A stretch of DNA of 64,000 bases from Nonomuraea dietziae (GTDB taxonomy: Bacteria; Actinomycetota; Actinomycetes; Streptosporangiales; Streptosporangiaceae), in assembly GCF_014195505.1 (NCBI RefSeq), contig NZ_JACIBV010000001.1, forward strand, positions 2,604,001 to 2,668,000. Direction: 5' to 3'. The notes beneath the pieces were generated by a model that saw nothing but the letters and a program-made list of their open reading frames with translations, was not told where the DNA came from and made no database searches. This document shows positions 10,574 through 19,799 of the stretch, in pieces; the stretch's first letter is position 1; each line of letters opens with the position of its first letter. A program made the position numbers and the translations under genes.

Positions 10574-11974
10574 CTAGCCCATCTCCTCCAGCTTGCGGCC
10601 CCTGGTCTCCCTGACCCACCTGGTGACGAAGACGAACGACAGCGCGGCGAAGACGGCGTAGCCGAGGTAGGTCATCGACAGGTTCCACTCCGACAGCGAG
10701 GGGAACGTCTCGGTGATCAGCCAGTTGGCCAGCCACTGGGCGGCGGCCGCGACCGAGAGCGCGATGGCCCTGATCCGGTTGGGGAACATCTCGCCCAGCA
10801 GGACCCAGACCACCACGCCCCAGGACAGGGCGAAGAACAGGACGAAGACGTTGGCGGCGACCAGCGCGACGGCGCCCTCGGGGTTGGGCAGGGTGACCCT
10901 GCCGCCCGCCTCGACCGCGGCGCTGAAGGCCCACGACGCGACGGCGAGCGAGATCGCCATGCCGGCCGAGCCGATGAGCAGCAGCGGCTTACGTCCGATC
11001 TTGTCGACCAGGGCGATGGCGATGAAGGTGCCGATGATGTTGATGATCGAGCTGGAGAAGCTGATCAGCAGGGAGCTGCTCTGGCCGATGCCCACCGACT
11101 GCCACAGCACCGACGAGTAGTAGAAGATGACGTTGATACCCACCAGCTGCTGGAAGACCGACAGGATGATGCCGATCCACACGATGGGCAGCAGGCCGAG
11201 GGCCGGCCCGCGCAGGTCGCGCAGCGTCTGACGCCGCTCGGTCCGCAGCACGCTCCTGATCTCGGCGATCCTGGCGTCGAGGTCGATGTCGTCGCCCTCG
11301 ACCTCCGACAGCACCGTGCGCGCCTTGTCGTCCCTGCCGACGCCGACCAGGAAGCGCGGCGACTCGGGAATGACCGAGGCGAAGACGAAGTAGAGCGCGG
11401 CGGGCACGAAACAGGCCCCGAGCATCCACTGCCAGGCCTCGAGGCCCCACAGCCTGTTGTTGACGTCACCGCCGGCGACCTGGGCGATCAGGTAGTTGAC
11501 CAGCTGTGAGACGGCGATGCCGAGCACGATGGCCAGCTGCTGGAAGGAGCCGAGCCGCCCCCTGTAGGCGGGCGGGGCGACCTCGGCGATGTAGGCGGGG
11601 CCGAGCACCGAGGCCATGCCGATCGCCATACCGGCCAGGACCCGCCACGCGGCCAGGTCCCAGGTGGCGAAGGGCAGCATCTGGCCGATGGAGCTGACCG
11701 CGAACAGCGCGGCGGCCAGCTGCATGGTCCTGGTGCGGCCCCAGCGGTCGGCCAGCCCTCCGGCGAACCAGGCGCCGACCGCCGAGCCGAGCAGCGCGAT
11801 GGCCACGACGAACCCCGTCTGGCCCGGGCCCATGCCGAAGTGCTTCTGAATCCCGGTGACCGCGCCGTTGATGACGGAGCTGTCGTAGCCGAACAGGAAC
11901 CCGCCGATCGCCGCCGCCGCCGTGATGAACACGACGTGCCCGAGGTGCTCCTCGTGCCCCTTCGTAGTCGCCAT
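10574..11974 (-). CDS. MFS sugar porter (SP family), glucose/xylose-type H+ symporter
   Basis: Twelve-helix sugar:H+ symporter, 466 residues. The N-terminal GGFLFGYDSSVINGAV is the SP family signature, GGLADRWGRTRTM is motif A, PESPRFLVGVGRDDKA ends the first half, and the second half has VDKIGRKPLLLIGS and the C-terminal RETRGRKLEEM. QQLVGINVIFYYSS in helix 7 carries the Gln-Gln and Asn residues that contact hexose or xylose in XylE- and GlcP-type carriers. It lies 57 bases downstream of pnkp on the same strand and might be read through from it. Specific sugar is not determinable. Confidence 0.92.
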   Translation of the reverse strand: MATTKGHEEHLGHVVFITAAAAIGGFLFGYDSSVINGAVTGIQKHFGMGPGQTGFVVAIALLGSAVGAWFAGGLADRWGRTRTMQLAAALFAVSSIGQMLPFATWDLAAWRVLAGMAIGMASVLGPAYIAEVAPPAYRGRLGSFQQLAIVLGIAVSQLVNYLIAQVAGGDVNNRLWGLEAWQWMLGACFVPAALYFVFASVIPESPRFLVGVGRDDKARTVLSEVEGDDIDLDARIAEIRSVLRTERRQTLRDLRGPALGLLPIVWIGIILSVFQQLVGINVIFYYSSVLWQSVGIGQSSSLLISFSSSIINIIGTFIAIALVDKIGRKPLLLIGSAGMAISLAVASWAFSAAVEAGGRVTLPNPEGAVALVAANVFVLFFALSWGVVVWVLLGEMFPNRIRAIALSVAAAAQWLANWLITETFPSLSEWNLSMTYLGYAVFAALSFVFVTRWVRETRGRKLEEMG

Positions 11975-12031
11975 GAACTGGGGCTACCCTGACGATCTCC
12001 CCGTACGGCGGCGCATACGCAATCTTGACCG

Positions 12032-14524
12032 TCACAGGCGCGGATCGACCGGCTCCGACTCCATCGCCAGCACGGCGAAGACCGGTTCGTGGACCCGCCA
12101 GAGCGGGTCCCCGTCGGCCAGCCTGGCCAGCGCCTCCAGGCCGAGCGCGTGCTCGCGCAGCGCCATGGAGCGCTTCTTGCCGAGGAAGCGACGGCGCAGC
12201 AGGTCGAGCGAGTCGGTGTAGTCCGGGCCGTAGATGATGCGCAGGTACTCGCGTCCGCGCACCTTCACCCCCGGCTGCACCCTTCCCCGCTGATGGACGG
12301 CGGGCTTGACGACCATGCCCTCGCCGCCCTGCCCCGTCAGCTCCTCCCACCACGCGACCGCCTTCTCGCGCGACTCGGCCGAGGTGAGGTCGACGAACAG
12401 GTGCCTGGTCGGCGTGATGATCGGGTCGTCGAGCAGCGAGAGGGTGTCGAGGTGCCAGGCGTGCGGTTCGAGCGCGGTGTTGCGTCCCTCGCAGGCCAGG
12501 ATCTGGAACGGCGCCAGCCGTACTCCTTCGAGGCCGTTCACCGGCCAGCAGTAGCGCGCATACGCCTCGCGGAATCGGGCAGCGTTGTCCTGACGGCGGC
12601 GGGCGCGGTCCAGCAACTCGCTCACATCCAGCCCGCGTCCTGCCGCCGCCTCCAGCGCCGACGTGGCCGCGGGCAGCGCGGCGCCGGCCGCCGCGCCCAC
12701 CGCCGCGTACTGCACGCGGATCAGCTCGCCCGCCTTGGCCAACCAGGGCAGCAGCTCGCAGTCGAGCGCCACCCAGTCCGAGCCGAGCGCCTCCCAGAGC
12801 GGCTCGCAGGCCGCGCGCAGCCGGGCCACCAGCGGGCCGAGGTCGTCGAAGAACGGACGGCCGGTGCGCGTGTAGACCGCTCCAGCCGAGCCGTCGGTGA
12901 CGCCGAACCGCTCGGCGGCCACCTCGGGCGTCCTGGCCAGGACGGCGACCGCCCGGGAGCCCATGTGCTTCTCCTCGCACACGACCTCGGCCACGCCCTG
13001 GGCGGCGAACTCCTCGAACGCCTCGTGCGGGTGCTCCAGGTAGCCTTCGAGCTTCGAGGTCTCCGGCGGGGCCATGGTCGGCGGCAGGTAGACCAGCCAG
13101 CGGGGATCCACGGCGAACCTGCTCATCACCTCGAGCGCGGCCGCGGCGTTCTCCTCCATGACCTTGACCCTGGTGCCGAAGCGGGTCTCGATGTGCCTGG
13201 TGCCGCTCACGTCGCCGATGTCGAGCGTGACGGGGTCGCGGTAGCCGGGCGCCGACAGCGGCTTGACCGGCTCGTACCAGACCTTCTCCGCCGGCACCGA
13301 GACGATCTCGCGCGAGGGGTAGCGCAGGGCGGTCAGGCTGCCGCCGAAGACGCATCCGGTGTCGAGGCAGATCGTGTTGTTGATCCACTCGGGCTTGGTC
13401 GTCGGGGTGTGCCCGTAGACGACCATGGCGCGGCCCCTGTACTCCTGGGCCCACGGGTAGCGGACGGGCAGGCCGTACTCGTCGGTCTCGCCCGTGGTGT
13501 CGCCGTAGAGGGCGAAGGCGCGCACCCTGCCGGAGGCGCGGCCGTGGTAGGCCTCCTTCAGCCCCGCGTGGGCGACGACCAGGCGCCCTTCGTCGAGCTG
13601 GTAGTGGCTGATGAGGCCGTCGAGGAAGGCGGCCGCCTCGCGGGTGAACTCCTCCGGCTCGGCGGCGAACTGCTCGAGCGACTGCTCCAGGCCGTGCGCG
13701 ACCTTGACCTTGGCGCCCTTGAGCGCCCTGACCAGCTTCTCCTCGTGGTTGCCCCGCACGCAGACCGCGGTGCCCGCGGCGACCATGCCCATGACGAGCC
13801 TGACGACGCCCGGCGAGTCGGGCCCTCGGTCGACCAGGTCGCCGACGAAGACGGCCGTCCTGCCCTCGGGGTGGACGGCGCCGACCGCCCTGCCGTCCAC
13901 GCGGGTCAGCTCCCAGCCCAGCTCGGTCAGCAGCGTCTCCAGCTCGGACCTGCAGCCGTGGATGTCGCCGATGAGGTCGAAGGGGCCGGTGAGGTCCTTC
14001 TTGTCGGTCCACGCCTTCTCGTAGGAGACGGTGGCGTTGTCGATCTCCTCGACGCCGCGCAGCACGTGGACCCTGCGGAAGCCGTCCCTGCCGATCTTGC
14101 CGAGGGAGCGGCGCAGGTCCTTGCGCTGGCGGATCACCACTCCCGCGCCGAAGTCGCGGTCGGGACGGCCCGCGTTGCGCTCGATCGCCACCTCCTCCGG
14201 CACGTCGAGCACGATCGCGTCGCACAGGACGTCGTGCTTCCTGGCCAGCGCGATGAGCTTCTGGCGCGCGGCGAACTGCACGCTGGTGGCGTCGACGACG
14301 GTCAGCAGGCCGCGCGAGAGCCTGGTCTCGACGATGTGGTCGAGCAGGTCGAAGGCGGCCTGGGTGGCCGACTGGTCGTTCTCGTCGTCGGAGACCAGGC
14401 CGCGGCAGAAGTCGGAGGAGATGACCTGGGTGGGCTTGAAGTGCCTGGCGGCGAAGGTCGACTTCCCGCTGCCGGAGACGCCGACGAGCACCACCAGCGA
14501 CAGCTCCGGGATCCTAATGGTCAC
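12032..14524 (-). CDS. pnkp: Polynucleotide kinase-phosphatase with ligase-like domain (Pnkp)
   Basis: RNA end-healing and sealing enzyme, 830 residues, with three domains in the order known for bacterial Pnkp. The N-terminal kinase has P-loop GVSGSGKS (15-22) and phosphorylates 5'-OH ends. The central binuclear metallophosphatase has GDIHGC (185-190), GDLVDRGPDS (227-236) and RGNHE (256-260) and removes 2',3'-cyclic phosphate. The C-terminal ligase-like adenylyltransferase has the nucleotidyl lysine in EEKHMGSRAV (Lys518). It overlaps hen1 by 11 bases, so the two are translationally coupled. Ligation by this enzyme class is known to need Hen1 as partner. The system repairs RNAs cut by ribotoxins, with a 2'-O-methyl mark protecting the repaired junction. 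Confidence 0.96.
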   Translation of the reverse strand: MTIRIPELSLVVLVGVSGSGKSTFAARHFKPTQVISSDFCRGLVSDDENDQSATQAAFDLLDHIVETRLSRGLLTVVDATSVQFAARQKLIALARKHDVLCDAIVLDVPEEVAIERNAGRPDRDFGAGVVIRQRKDLRRSLGKIGRDGFRRVHVLRGVEEIDNATVSYEKAWTDKKDLTGPFDLIGDIHGCRSELETLLTELGWELTRVDGRAVGAVHPEGRTAVFVGDLVDRGPDSPGVVRLVMGMVAAGTAVCVRGNHEEKLVRALKGAKVKVAHGLEQSLEQFAAEPEEFTREAAAFLDGLISHYQLDEGRLVVAHAGLKEAYHGRASGRVRAFALYGDTTGETDEYGLPVRYPWAQEYRGRAMVVYGHTPTTKPEWINNTICLDTGCVFGGSLTALRYPSREIVSVPAEKVWYEPVKPLSAPGYRDPVTLDIGDVSGTRHIETRFGTRVKVMEENAAAALEVMSRFAVDPRWLVYLPPTMAPPETSKLEGYLEHPHEAFEEFAAQGVAEVVCEEKHMGSRAVAVLARTPEVAAERFGVTDGSAGAVYTRTGRPFFDDLGPLVARLRAACEPLWEALGSDWVALDCELLPWLAKAGELIRVQYAAVGAAAGAALPAATSALEAAAGRGLDVSELLDRARRRQDNAARFREAYARYCWPVNGLEGVRLAPFQILACEGRNTALEPHAWHLDTLSLLDDPIITPTRHLFVDLTSAESREKAVAWWEELTGQGGEGMVVKPAVHQRGRVQPGVKVRGREYLRIIYGPDYTDSLDLLRRRFLGKKRSMALREHALGLEALARLADGDPLWRVHEPVFAVLAMESEPVDPRL

Positions 14525-15902
14525 GGGTGAAGACTCCCATCTGGGTCGGAGCCCCGTGCTCGGGGTCCTCCTCGCCGATCGGCGTGAAGGTGACGCGGTA
14601 GCCGTACAGCTCGGCGGTCGCGGTGGCCCACGCGGTGAACTCCTCGCGGGTCCACTCGAAGCGGTGGTCGGGATGGCGCATGCCGGTCAGGAACTCGTAG
14701 TGGACGTTGTACTCGGCGTTGGGGGTGGTCACGATCACGTGCACCGGCCTGGCCTGGCCGAACACCACCCGCTCGAGCGCCGCCAGCCTGGGCGGGTCGA
14801 CGTGCTCGACGACCTCCATGAGCACCGCCGCGTCGTAGCCGGAAAAGCGCGGGTCGGTGTAGGTGAGCGCGCCCTGGAAGAGGGTGAGCCTGGCCCGCTT
14901 GGCGTCGGGCATCCGCTCCAGGCGCAGCTTGCGGGCGGCGATGGTCAGCGCCAGCGTGGAGACGTCCACGCCGGTGATCCTGGCGAACCTCGGCACGGCC
15001 AGCAGCGCGCCGATCAGCTGGCCCGACCCGCACCCCAGATCGATGACGGAGGCCGCGCCCAGCTCCTCCAGCGTGCGCACGACAGCCTCGCGGCGCAGCG
15101 TGTTGAGCGGGACGGACCTCTCCTTCTCCTCCTCGATCCGGGGCTCGAGCGCCTCCTCGGTCTCGTCGCCCACCTCGGCGAGCCTGGCGAAGGCCGTACG
15201 CTCGAGCGCCCTGCGCCGCCCGAGGTAGCGCCGGGTGATCAGGGTGCGCTCGGGGTGGGCGGCCAGCCAGCCCTCGCCCGCGCGGATCAGCTTGTCGACC
15301 TCGTCGGGCGCGATCCAGTAGTGCTTGCCGTCGTCGAGCACGGGCAGCAGCACGTACAGGTGGTTGAGCGCGTCGGCCAGCCTGAGGCTGCCGCGCAGCC
15401 TCAGGCTCACGTACCGCGAGTCGCCCCACTCGGGAAAGTTCTCATCGAGCGGGACGGCCAGCGCCTCGCACTCCCAGCCGAGCGGCTCGAAGAGCCTGCG
15501 CGCCAGGTCGGGCCCTCCCCTGCAGGGCAGGGCGGGGATGGCGATCTCCAGCGGCAGCGCGCCCTCCGCCAGCTCGGGCCTGGCGTTGCAGCGGCCCGCC
15601 CTGGCGGTGCGGAAGACGTCGCCGAGCGCCACGGCCAGCAGCGAGGAGGCCGCGTAGGGCCGGTCGTTGACGTACTGGCCCAGGCTGAAGTCGGGCGAGT
15701 TCCTGCCCCGCGAGCGGACCAGCGCCACGGGGTCGACCTCGAGCATGAGCGCGGCGGTGCATCTGCTCTCGTCCGCCTCGGGGTAGAACACCCTGGCCGT
15801 GCCGAACGACTGGGAGAACTCCTGCACCCTGTCCGGATGCTTGTGCAGGAGGAACCCCAGGTCGGTGGCGGGCGTGGCGGTGGTCGAGATCGTCAGCAGC
15901 AC
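14514..15902 (-). CDS. hen1: 3' terminal RNA ribose 2'-O-methyltransferase Hen1
   Basis: Methylates the 2'-OH at a cleaved RNA 3' end before Pnkp seals it, so the repaired site resists re-cleavage. 462 residues from a GTG. The N-terminal half (about 1-230) is the bacterial Hen1 domain that activates Pnkp ligation. The C-terminal half is the methyltransferase with SAM motif VIDLGCGSGQL (286-296) and the Mn2+-binding set EVVEH (Glu363, Glu366, His367) plus a downstream His in NVHYEF (His401). Length and both halves are normal for bacterial Hen1. It overlaps pnkp and follows the LLM oxidoreductase by 41 bases. Confidence 0.95.
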   Translation of the reverse strand: MLLTISTTATPATDLGFLLHKHPDRVQEFSQSFGTARVFYPEADESRCTAALMLEVDPVALVRSRGRNSPDFSLGQYVNDRPYAASSLLAVALGDVFRTARAGRCNARPELAEGALPLEIAIPALPCRGGPDLARRLFEPLGWECEALAVPLDENFPEWGDSRYVSLRLRGSLRLADALNHLYVLLPVLDDGKHYWIAPDEVDKLIRAGEGWLAAHPERTLITRRYLGRRRALERTAFARLAEVGDETEEALEPRIEEEKERSVPLNTLRREAVVRTLEELGAASVIDLGCGSGQLIGALLAVPRFARITGVDVSTLALTIAARKLRLERMPDAKRARLTLFQGALTYTDPRFSGYDAAVLMEVVEHVDPPRLAALERVVFGQARPVHVIVTTPNAEYNVHYEFLTGMRHPDHRFEWTREEFTAWATATAELYGYRVTFTPIGEEDPEHGAPTQMGVFTRDH

Positions 15903-15943
15903 CCGTCAAGTGTGCCGTAGGCCCGATTAGTACCGCCATGTCT

Positions 15944-16849
15944 TTACACGTGCGGCAGGATCTCGGCCGCGATCAGCTCCAGGTGGTCCAGATCGGACAG
16001 GTCGAGCACCTGGAGGTAGATCCGCTGCGCGCCCAGCTCGGCGAACCTGCCGATCTTGTCGAGCACCTCGGACGGGGTGCCCGCCAGGCCCTCCTCGCGC
16101 AGCCGCTCCACGCTGTTGCCGATCGCCGCCGCCCTGCGCTCCAGCTCGGCCTCGTCGGCGCCGACGCAGACGACCTGGGCCGCCGAGTAGACCAGCGGAC
16201 GGCCCGCGGCCTGCCGTACGCGCTCGAACGCCTCGCCGGTCTGCTCGACGGAGTGGAAGGGGACGTTGTACTCGTCGGCGTACCTGGCGGCCATCCTCGG
16301 CGTCCGCTTGGCGCCCGTGCCGCCGATGATGATCGGCGGACGGGGCCGCTGGACGGGCTTGGGCAGCGCGGGCGAGTCGGCCAGCCGGTAGTAGGTGCCC
16401 TCGAAGGAGTAGTCCTTCTCGGCCTCCCACAACCCCGTGATGATCTCCAACTGCTCCTCCCAGCGGGCGAACCGCTCCCCCACCGGCGGAAACGGGATGC
16501 CGTAGGCGGTGTGCTCGCCGTCGAACCAGCCGGTGCCGAAGCCGAGCTCGACCCTGCCGCCGCTCATCTGGTCCACCTGCGCGACGCCGATGGCCAGCGG
16601 CCCTGGCAGGCGGAAGGTCGCGGGGGTGACCAGCGTGCCCAGCCTGATCCGCGAGGTCTCCCTGGCCAGGCCCGCCAGGGTGATCCACGCGTCGGTCGAG
16701 CCAGGCCCCTGGTCGCCTGATCCGATGCGCTGGTAGTGGTCGGAGCGGAAGAAGGCGTCGAAGCCGAGCCGTTCGGTGGCCTTCGCCACGGCGAGCAGGT
16801 CATCGTAGGTGGCGCCCTGCTGGGGCTCAGTGAAGATCCTTAGCTGCAT
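15944..16849 (-). CDS. LLM class F420-dependent oxidoreductase
   Basis: Luciferase-like (TIM-barrel) oxidoreductase of 301 residues, probably F420-dependent. Family marks are GFDAFFRSDHYQR near residue 28, IRLGTLVTPATFRLPGPLA, the VELGFGTGWFDGEH segment and PIIIGGTGAKRTPRMAARYAD. The substrate is unknown. It is the first gene of a same-strand run with hen1 and pnkp (41-base gap), so it may be co-expressed with RNA repair without sharing its function. Its start faces that of the GH18-like gene 72 bases away. Confidence 0.9.
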   Translation of the reverse strand: MQLRIFTEPQQGATYDDLLAVAKATERLGFDAFFRSDHYQRIGSGDQGPGSTDAWITLAGLARETSRIRLGTLVTPATFRLPGPLAIGVAQVDQMSGGRVELGFGTGWFDGEHTAYGIPFPPVGERFARWEEQLEIITGLWEAEKDYSFEGTYYRLADSPALPKPVQRPRPPIIIGGTGAKRTPRMAARYADEYNVPFHSVEQTGEAFERVRQAAGRPLVYSAAQVVCVGADEAELERRAAAIGNSVERLREEGLAGTPSEVLDKIGRFAELGAQRIYLQVLDLSDLDHLELIAAEILPHV

Positions 16850-16921
16850 CTGGCCATTATCCGGTCACATCCTCCCAACGACTGCTAGCGTTCACCATCG
16901 GTCATCGGGCTGACACGGTAG

Positions 16922-17941
16922 GTGATGATGGCGCGTCACAGAGAGCCAGGCACCCCGCCCCGTCCGCTGGTGGTGCTGGCAGGGCTGGGCCTCGCGGCGG
17001 TGACAGGGCTGGCGATCTGGTTCCTGCCCGCCCAGGCCACCCCCGACTGGTCGGCGCCAGGCCCCTCGCACGCGGCCAGGGTCTCGGCCGCCCCCTCGCC
17101 GTCCCCCGCCCCCTCGGCCGCCGAACCCGTGCCTTCGGGATTCGTGGCCTTCGTCGACACCGCGCGCACGCCACGGCTCGACCTGGCCCAGGCCCTGCGC
17201 CGTACCGGCGTGCGCTGGTTCTCCCTCGGCAGGCTGATGGCGGGGCCAGGCGGCTGCGAGCCCACGTGGGCCGGCGGCCTCGCCCCCGGCCGCACCCCCT
17301 TCGCGGGCCGCGTCGCCGGCCTGCGCGCCGCGGGCGGTCAGGCCGGACTGCTGTTCGGCGGGCCCGACGGCCGGGAGGCGGCCGCCGCCTGCGCCGACCA
17401 GGCGGCGCTGACCTCCGCCTACCGCGAGGTGATCGGCGCCTACGGCGCCCCCTTCGTGGAGTTCGAGGTGCGCGACAGCGCCGACCTGCCCGCCGTACGG
17501 CGCAGGGCCACGGCCGTGGCGGCGCTGCAGCGTGAGGGCGACCTCCTGGTGACCTACAGCGTGCCGCTCGGCCCCGAAGGGCTGGCCCCCGCCGACCTCG
17601 AGATGCTCAGGCAGACCACGGCGAAGGGAGCGCGCCTCACGACGGTCAACCTGCTGACGGCGATCGAGCCGCAGGCGGCGGGCGAGGGCCGGATGCGCAG
17701 GGTGGCCTCCTCGCTGAAGGCCGCGCATCGCCAGGTCGCCGAGGTCTTCCAGGTCGACTCGGCCGCGGCGTGGCGGCGCATGGCGCTGACCTCCGTGCTG
17801 GCGGGGCCCGACGACCTCAGCGCGCTCGACGCGCGCAAGCTCACGGTCTTCGCCGAGCGCGCGGGCATGGCGTGGAGGTCGGCGCGCGGCGTCCCGCCGT
17901 CCGCGCAGGTCGCCAGGGTGCTGTGGGGCGGCGGAACCTGA
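16922..17941 (+). CDS. Membrane-anchored GH18 chitinase-like protein lacking catalytic acids
   Basis: Exported protein of about 337-339 residues: an N-terminal membrane anchor or signal (about 18-36), a Ser/Pro/Ala linker (55-70), then a GH18-like barrel. The fold is recognised by FVAFVDT at strand 1, LRAAGGQAGLLFGG, the Gly-rich strand 3, and VTYSVPLGPEGLAPADLEML followed by VNLLTAI. Active chitinases of this group carry a D-x-D-x-E motif at the end of strand 4. Here the aligned segment is EFEVR (180-184), so the catalytic Glu is Arg and both Asp are Glu. The later MAMDY segment is replaced by LTAIE. A binding role is more likely than hydrolysis. Starts at GTG 16922, ATG 16925 and ATG 16928 are all possible. 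Confidence 0.75.
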   Translation: MMMARHREPGTPPRPLVVLAGLGLAAVTGLAIWFLPAQATPDWSAPGPSHAARVSAAPSPSPAPSAAEPVPSGFVAFVDTARTPRLDLAQALRRTGVRWFSLGRLMAGPGGCEPTWAGGLAPGRTPFAGRVAGLRAAGGQAGLLFGGPDGREAAAACADQAALTSAYREVIGAYGAPFVEFEVRDSADLPAVRRRATAVAALQREGDLLVTYSVPLGPEGLAPADLEMLRQTTAKGARLTTVNLLTAIEPQAAGEGRMRRVASSLKAAHRQVAEVFQVDSAAAWRRMALTSVLAGPDDLSALDARKLTVFAERAGMAWRSARGVPPSAQVARVLWGGGT

Positions 17942-17942
17942 G

Positions 17943-17974
17943 CGCCGCGGCCGCCGGCCGTGACGCCGCGGCCA
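17943..17974. terminator. Possible hairpin after the GH18-like gene
   Basis: Two copies of GCCGCGGC flank CGCCGGCCGTGAC directly after the stop codon and can pair into a GC-only stem. No U tract. Plausible terminator only. Confidence 0.4.
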
Positions 17975-18149
17975 CGTCGCGGTCAAGTGTCGTCGTGGGA
18001 TGCAGGTTCGTGCACGATCTCTGCATCTTGTTCACCTTCTGCCGGATCCGACCCTCGACCATCCTTCCTGACTGACGGCACGCGAAGGCGGCTCGCTCTC
18101 CGCGCCCTGCCTACCTGCCGCGCTTCACGCTCATGGAACGGACGTCATC

Positions 18150-18800
18150 ATGCTCAGGAAGATCTCGCTGACAGCGGCCTCCGCCGTCGTCGTTCTCGCC
18201 ACCGTCGGGGCGCCGGTGGCGTCCGCGGGTGCGGTCACGGACAGGCCTGCCGCCGTCGCGCAGCGCGCGCAGGCGGCGGCACCCGCCGACAACCTGGCCC
18301 CCGGCCCGTACCACCGCACGCTCGACCCCCTGGTCGGCACGTGGAAGGCGGTCAAGTACAACTACATCCTCGGGACCGGCGGCAAGCCGATCGTCTCCCG
18401 GGACATGACCGTGCGGGTGCGCTGGATCAGCAAGACCGGCGGCCGGTTCCTTGAGGAGAAGACCGAGGGGACCCTCGGCGACAGGGCGTACTACCGGCTC
18501 GGCGTCCTCGGCTTCTCCCCCATCGACCGGCGCTACGAGTGGACCACCTTCGACAGCGTCACACCGACGGCGATGACCTACCGCGGCGCCCCTGTCAGCG
18601 ACGAGGCCTCGGTGCTCTCCATTCCCGGCGAGTTCACCGACCCCGGTGTCCTCGGCCCCGACTATCTCGGCGAGACCATCCCCATGCGGACCGTGATCAC
18701 CATCAGGTCGAAGAACCGGCACACGTTCGACCTCTACTTCACCCCGCCGGGCCAGCCCGAGCGTCTCGTCGACAGGGTCGTCTACACCCGCAAGCTCTAG
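18150..18800 (+). CDS. Secreted DUF1579 family protein
   Basis: Exported protein of 216 residues. Residues 1-26 are a Sec signal peptide ending VASAG. The mature part begins with a variable stretch, then has the DUF1579 core: PYHRTLDPLVGTWKAVKYNY (about 51-70), followed by alternating beta strands typical of this lipocalin-like fold (FLEEKTEGTLGDRAYYRL, YEWTTFDSVTPTAMTY). Function is unknown for the family. The gene stands alone, with a 208-base upstream region, and converges with the SDR gene. Confidence 0.8.
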   Translation: MLRKISLTAASAVVVLATVGAPVASAGAVTDRPAAVAQRAQAAAPADNLAPGPYHRTLDPLVGTWKAVKYNYILGTGGKPIVSRDMTVRVRWISKTGGRFLEEKTEGTLGDRAYYRLGVLGFSPIDRRYEWTTFDSVTPTAMTYRGAPVSDEASVLSIPGEFTDPGVLGPDYLGETIPMRTVITIRSKNRHTFDLYFTPPGQPERLVDRVVYTRKL

Positions 18801-18859
18801 GGGAGCCGTTCGGGTCCGAGCAGCTTCGAGCAGGTCAGGAGCCGCAGAGGGGCGCGTGG

Positions 18860-19690
18860 TCACGGCCAGGACAGCACGCGGCCGAACCGCACCAGCTCCC
18901 CGTAGAGGGCCGGGTCCGCCTCCGGCGCGAGCGCCAGCTCGACCAGCGCCACCGCCGCCTGCTCGGGCGTCTGCGCCCCCGTCATGTCGAACCACGGCCG
19001 CGACGACGCCGTGTCGATCATCCCGGGGCAGACCGCCACGAGCAGGCGGTCGTGCGCGAGATCCTCGGCGCGGCGCTGTCTGGCGAGCGTCCGTACGGCG
19101 GCGACCTGGCCCACCTTCGAGGGGATGTTGATGAACGCGGGCCATCCCTCGTCGCCCGCCCGCCCCGCGAGCACGGCATCGCGCCACGCCAGCAGCGTGG
19201 CGTCGAGATCGTCCAGCGTCGCCGCCTCGTCGAACGGGCGACGCAGCGGCTCGGGCAGTTCGCGCAGCCGTCCGAGGCTGCTGGAGACGACGACGAAGCG
19301 CCCTCCCTGGCGGAGGACGGGCAGGAACGCCCGCAGCATCCGGGTGGTGCCGAGGTTGTTGGCGTCCACGTAGGGCTCGATCACCTCGGCGGGCACGTCC
19401 TCCGGCACCGTCCTGAGGTAGTGGTTGGAGAAGACGATGTCCACGCCGCCGTGCTCGTCACGCAGCCGTCCGGCCAGCGCGGCGACGGCCTGGCCGTCGC
19501 GTACGTCCAGCAGGCAGGTCCTGACCTCGGCCTTGGCCTCCGTCACCTGCTCCCGCGCCCGCGCCACGCGCCCGGCGTCGCGTCCTGTGAGGTAGACGAC
19601 GTCGTCGGGGGAGAGCCGTCGCGCGAGCCCCTCCACCAACGCGAAACCGAGCCCCTGGTTGGCGCCCGTCACAACTGCGATCTTGGCCAT
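18860..19690 (-). CDS. Short-chain dehydrogenase/reductase with altered catalytic Tyr
   Basis: Rossmann-fold SDR of 276 residues. The dinucleotide motif TGANQGLG (8-15) is intact, LDVRDG marks the Asp that contacts adenine, and SNHYLR replaces the usual NNAG. VVVSSSLG (133-140) supplies the catalytic Ser. The active-site Tyr of YxxxK is Asn in this protein: NIPSK (188-192), with the Lys kept. The start was taken at the ATG at 19690, since an upstream in-frame ATG adds an unlikely basic leader. Substrate unknown; activity may be altered or lost. Confidence 0.83.
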   Translation of the reverse strand: MAKIAVVTGANQGLGFALVEGLARRLSPDDVVYLTGRDAGRVARAREQVTEAKAEVRTCLLDVRDGQAVAALAGRLRDEHGGVDIVFSNHYLRTVPEDVPAEVIEPYVDANNLGTTRMLRAFLPVLRQGGRFVVVSSSLGRLRELPEPLRRPFDEAATLDDLDATLLAWRDAVLAGRAGDEGWPAFINIPSKVGQVAAVRTLARQRRAEDLAHDRLLVAVCPGMIDTASSRPWFDMTGAQTPEQAAVALVELALAPEADPALYGELVRFGRVLSWP

Positions 19691-19799
19691 GTCCGCACGG
19701 TATGCGGGGGGCGGCTCGTGCGACAAACGACGATCGCGCACACCTGCGATGCCCCACGCGCATGGGACGTCGGCCGGTCCGCGGCGGGCGGTTCGGCTT

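Noticed and set aside
12089..14530. 813-residue plus-strand frame opposite pnkp
   Set aside because: Antisense shadow with no domain; Pnkp domains are complete on the minus strand.
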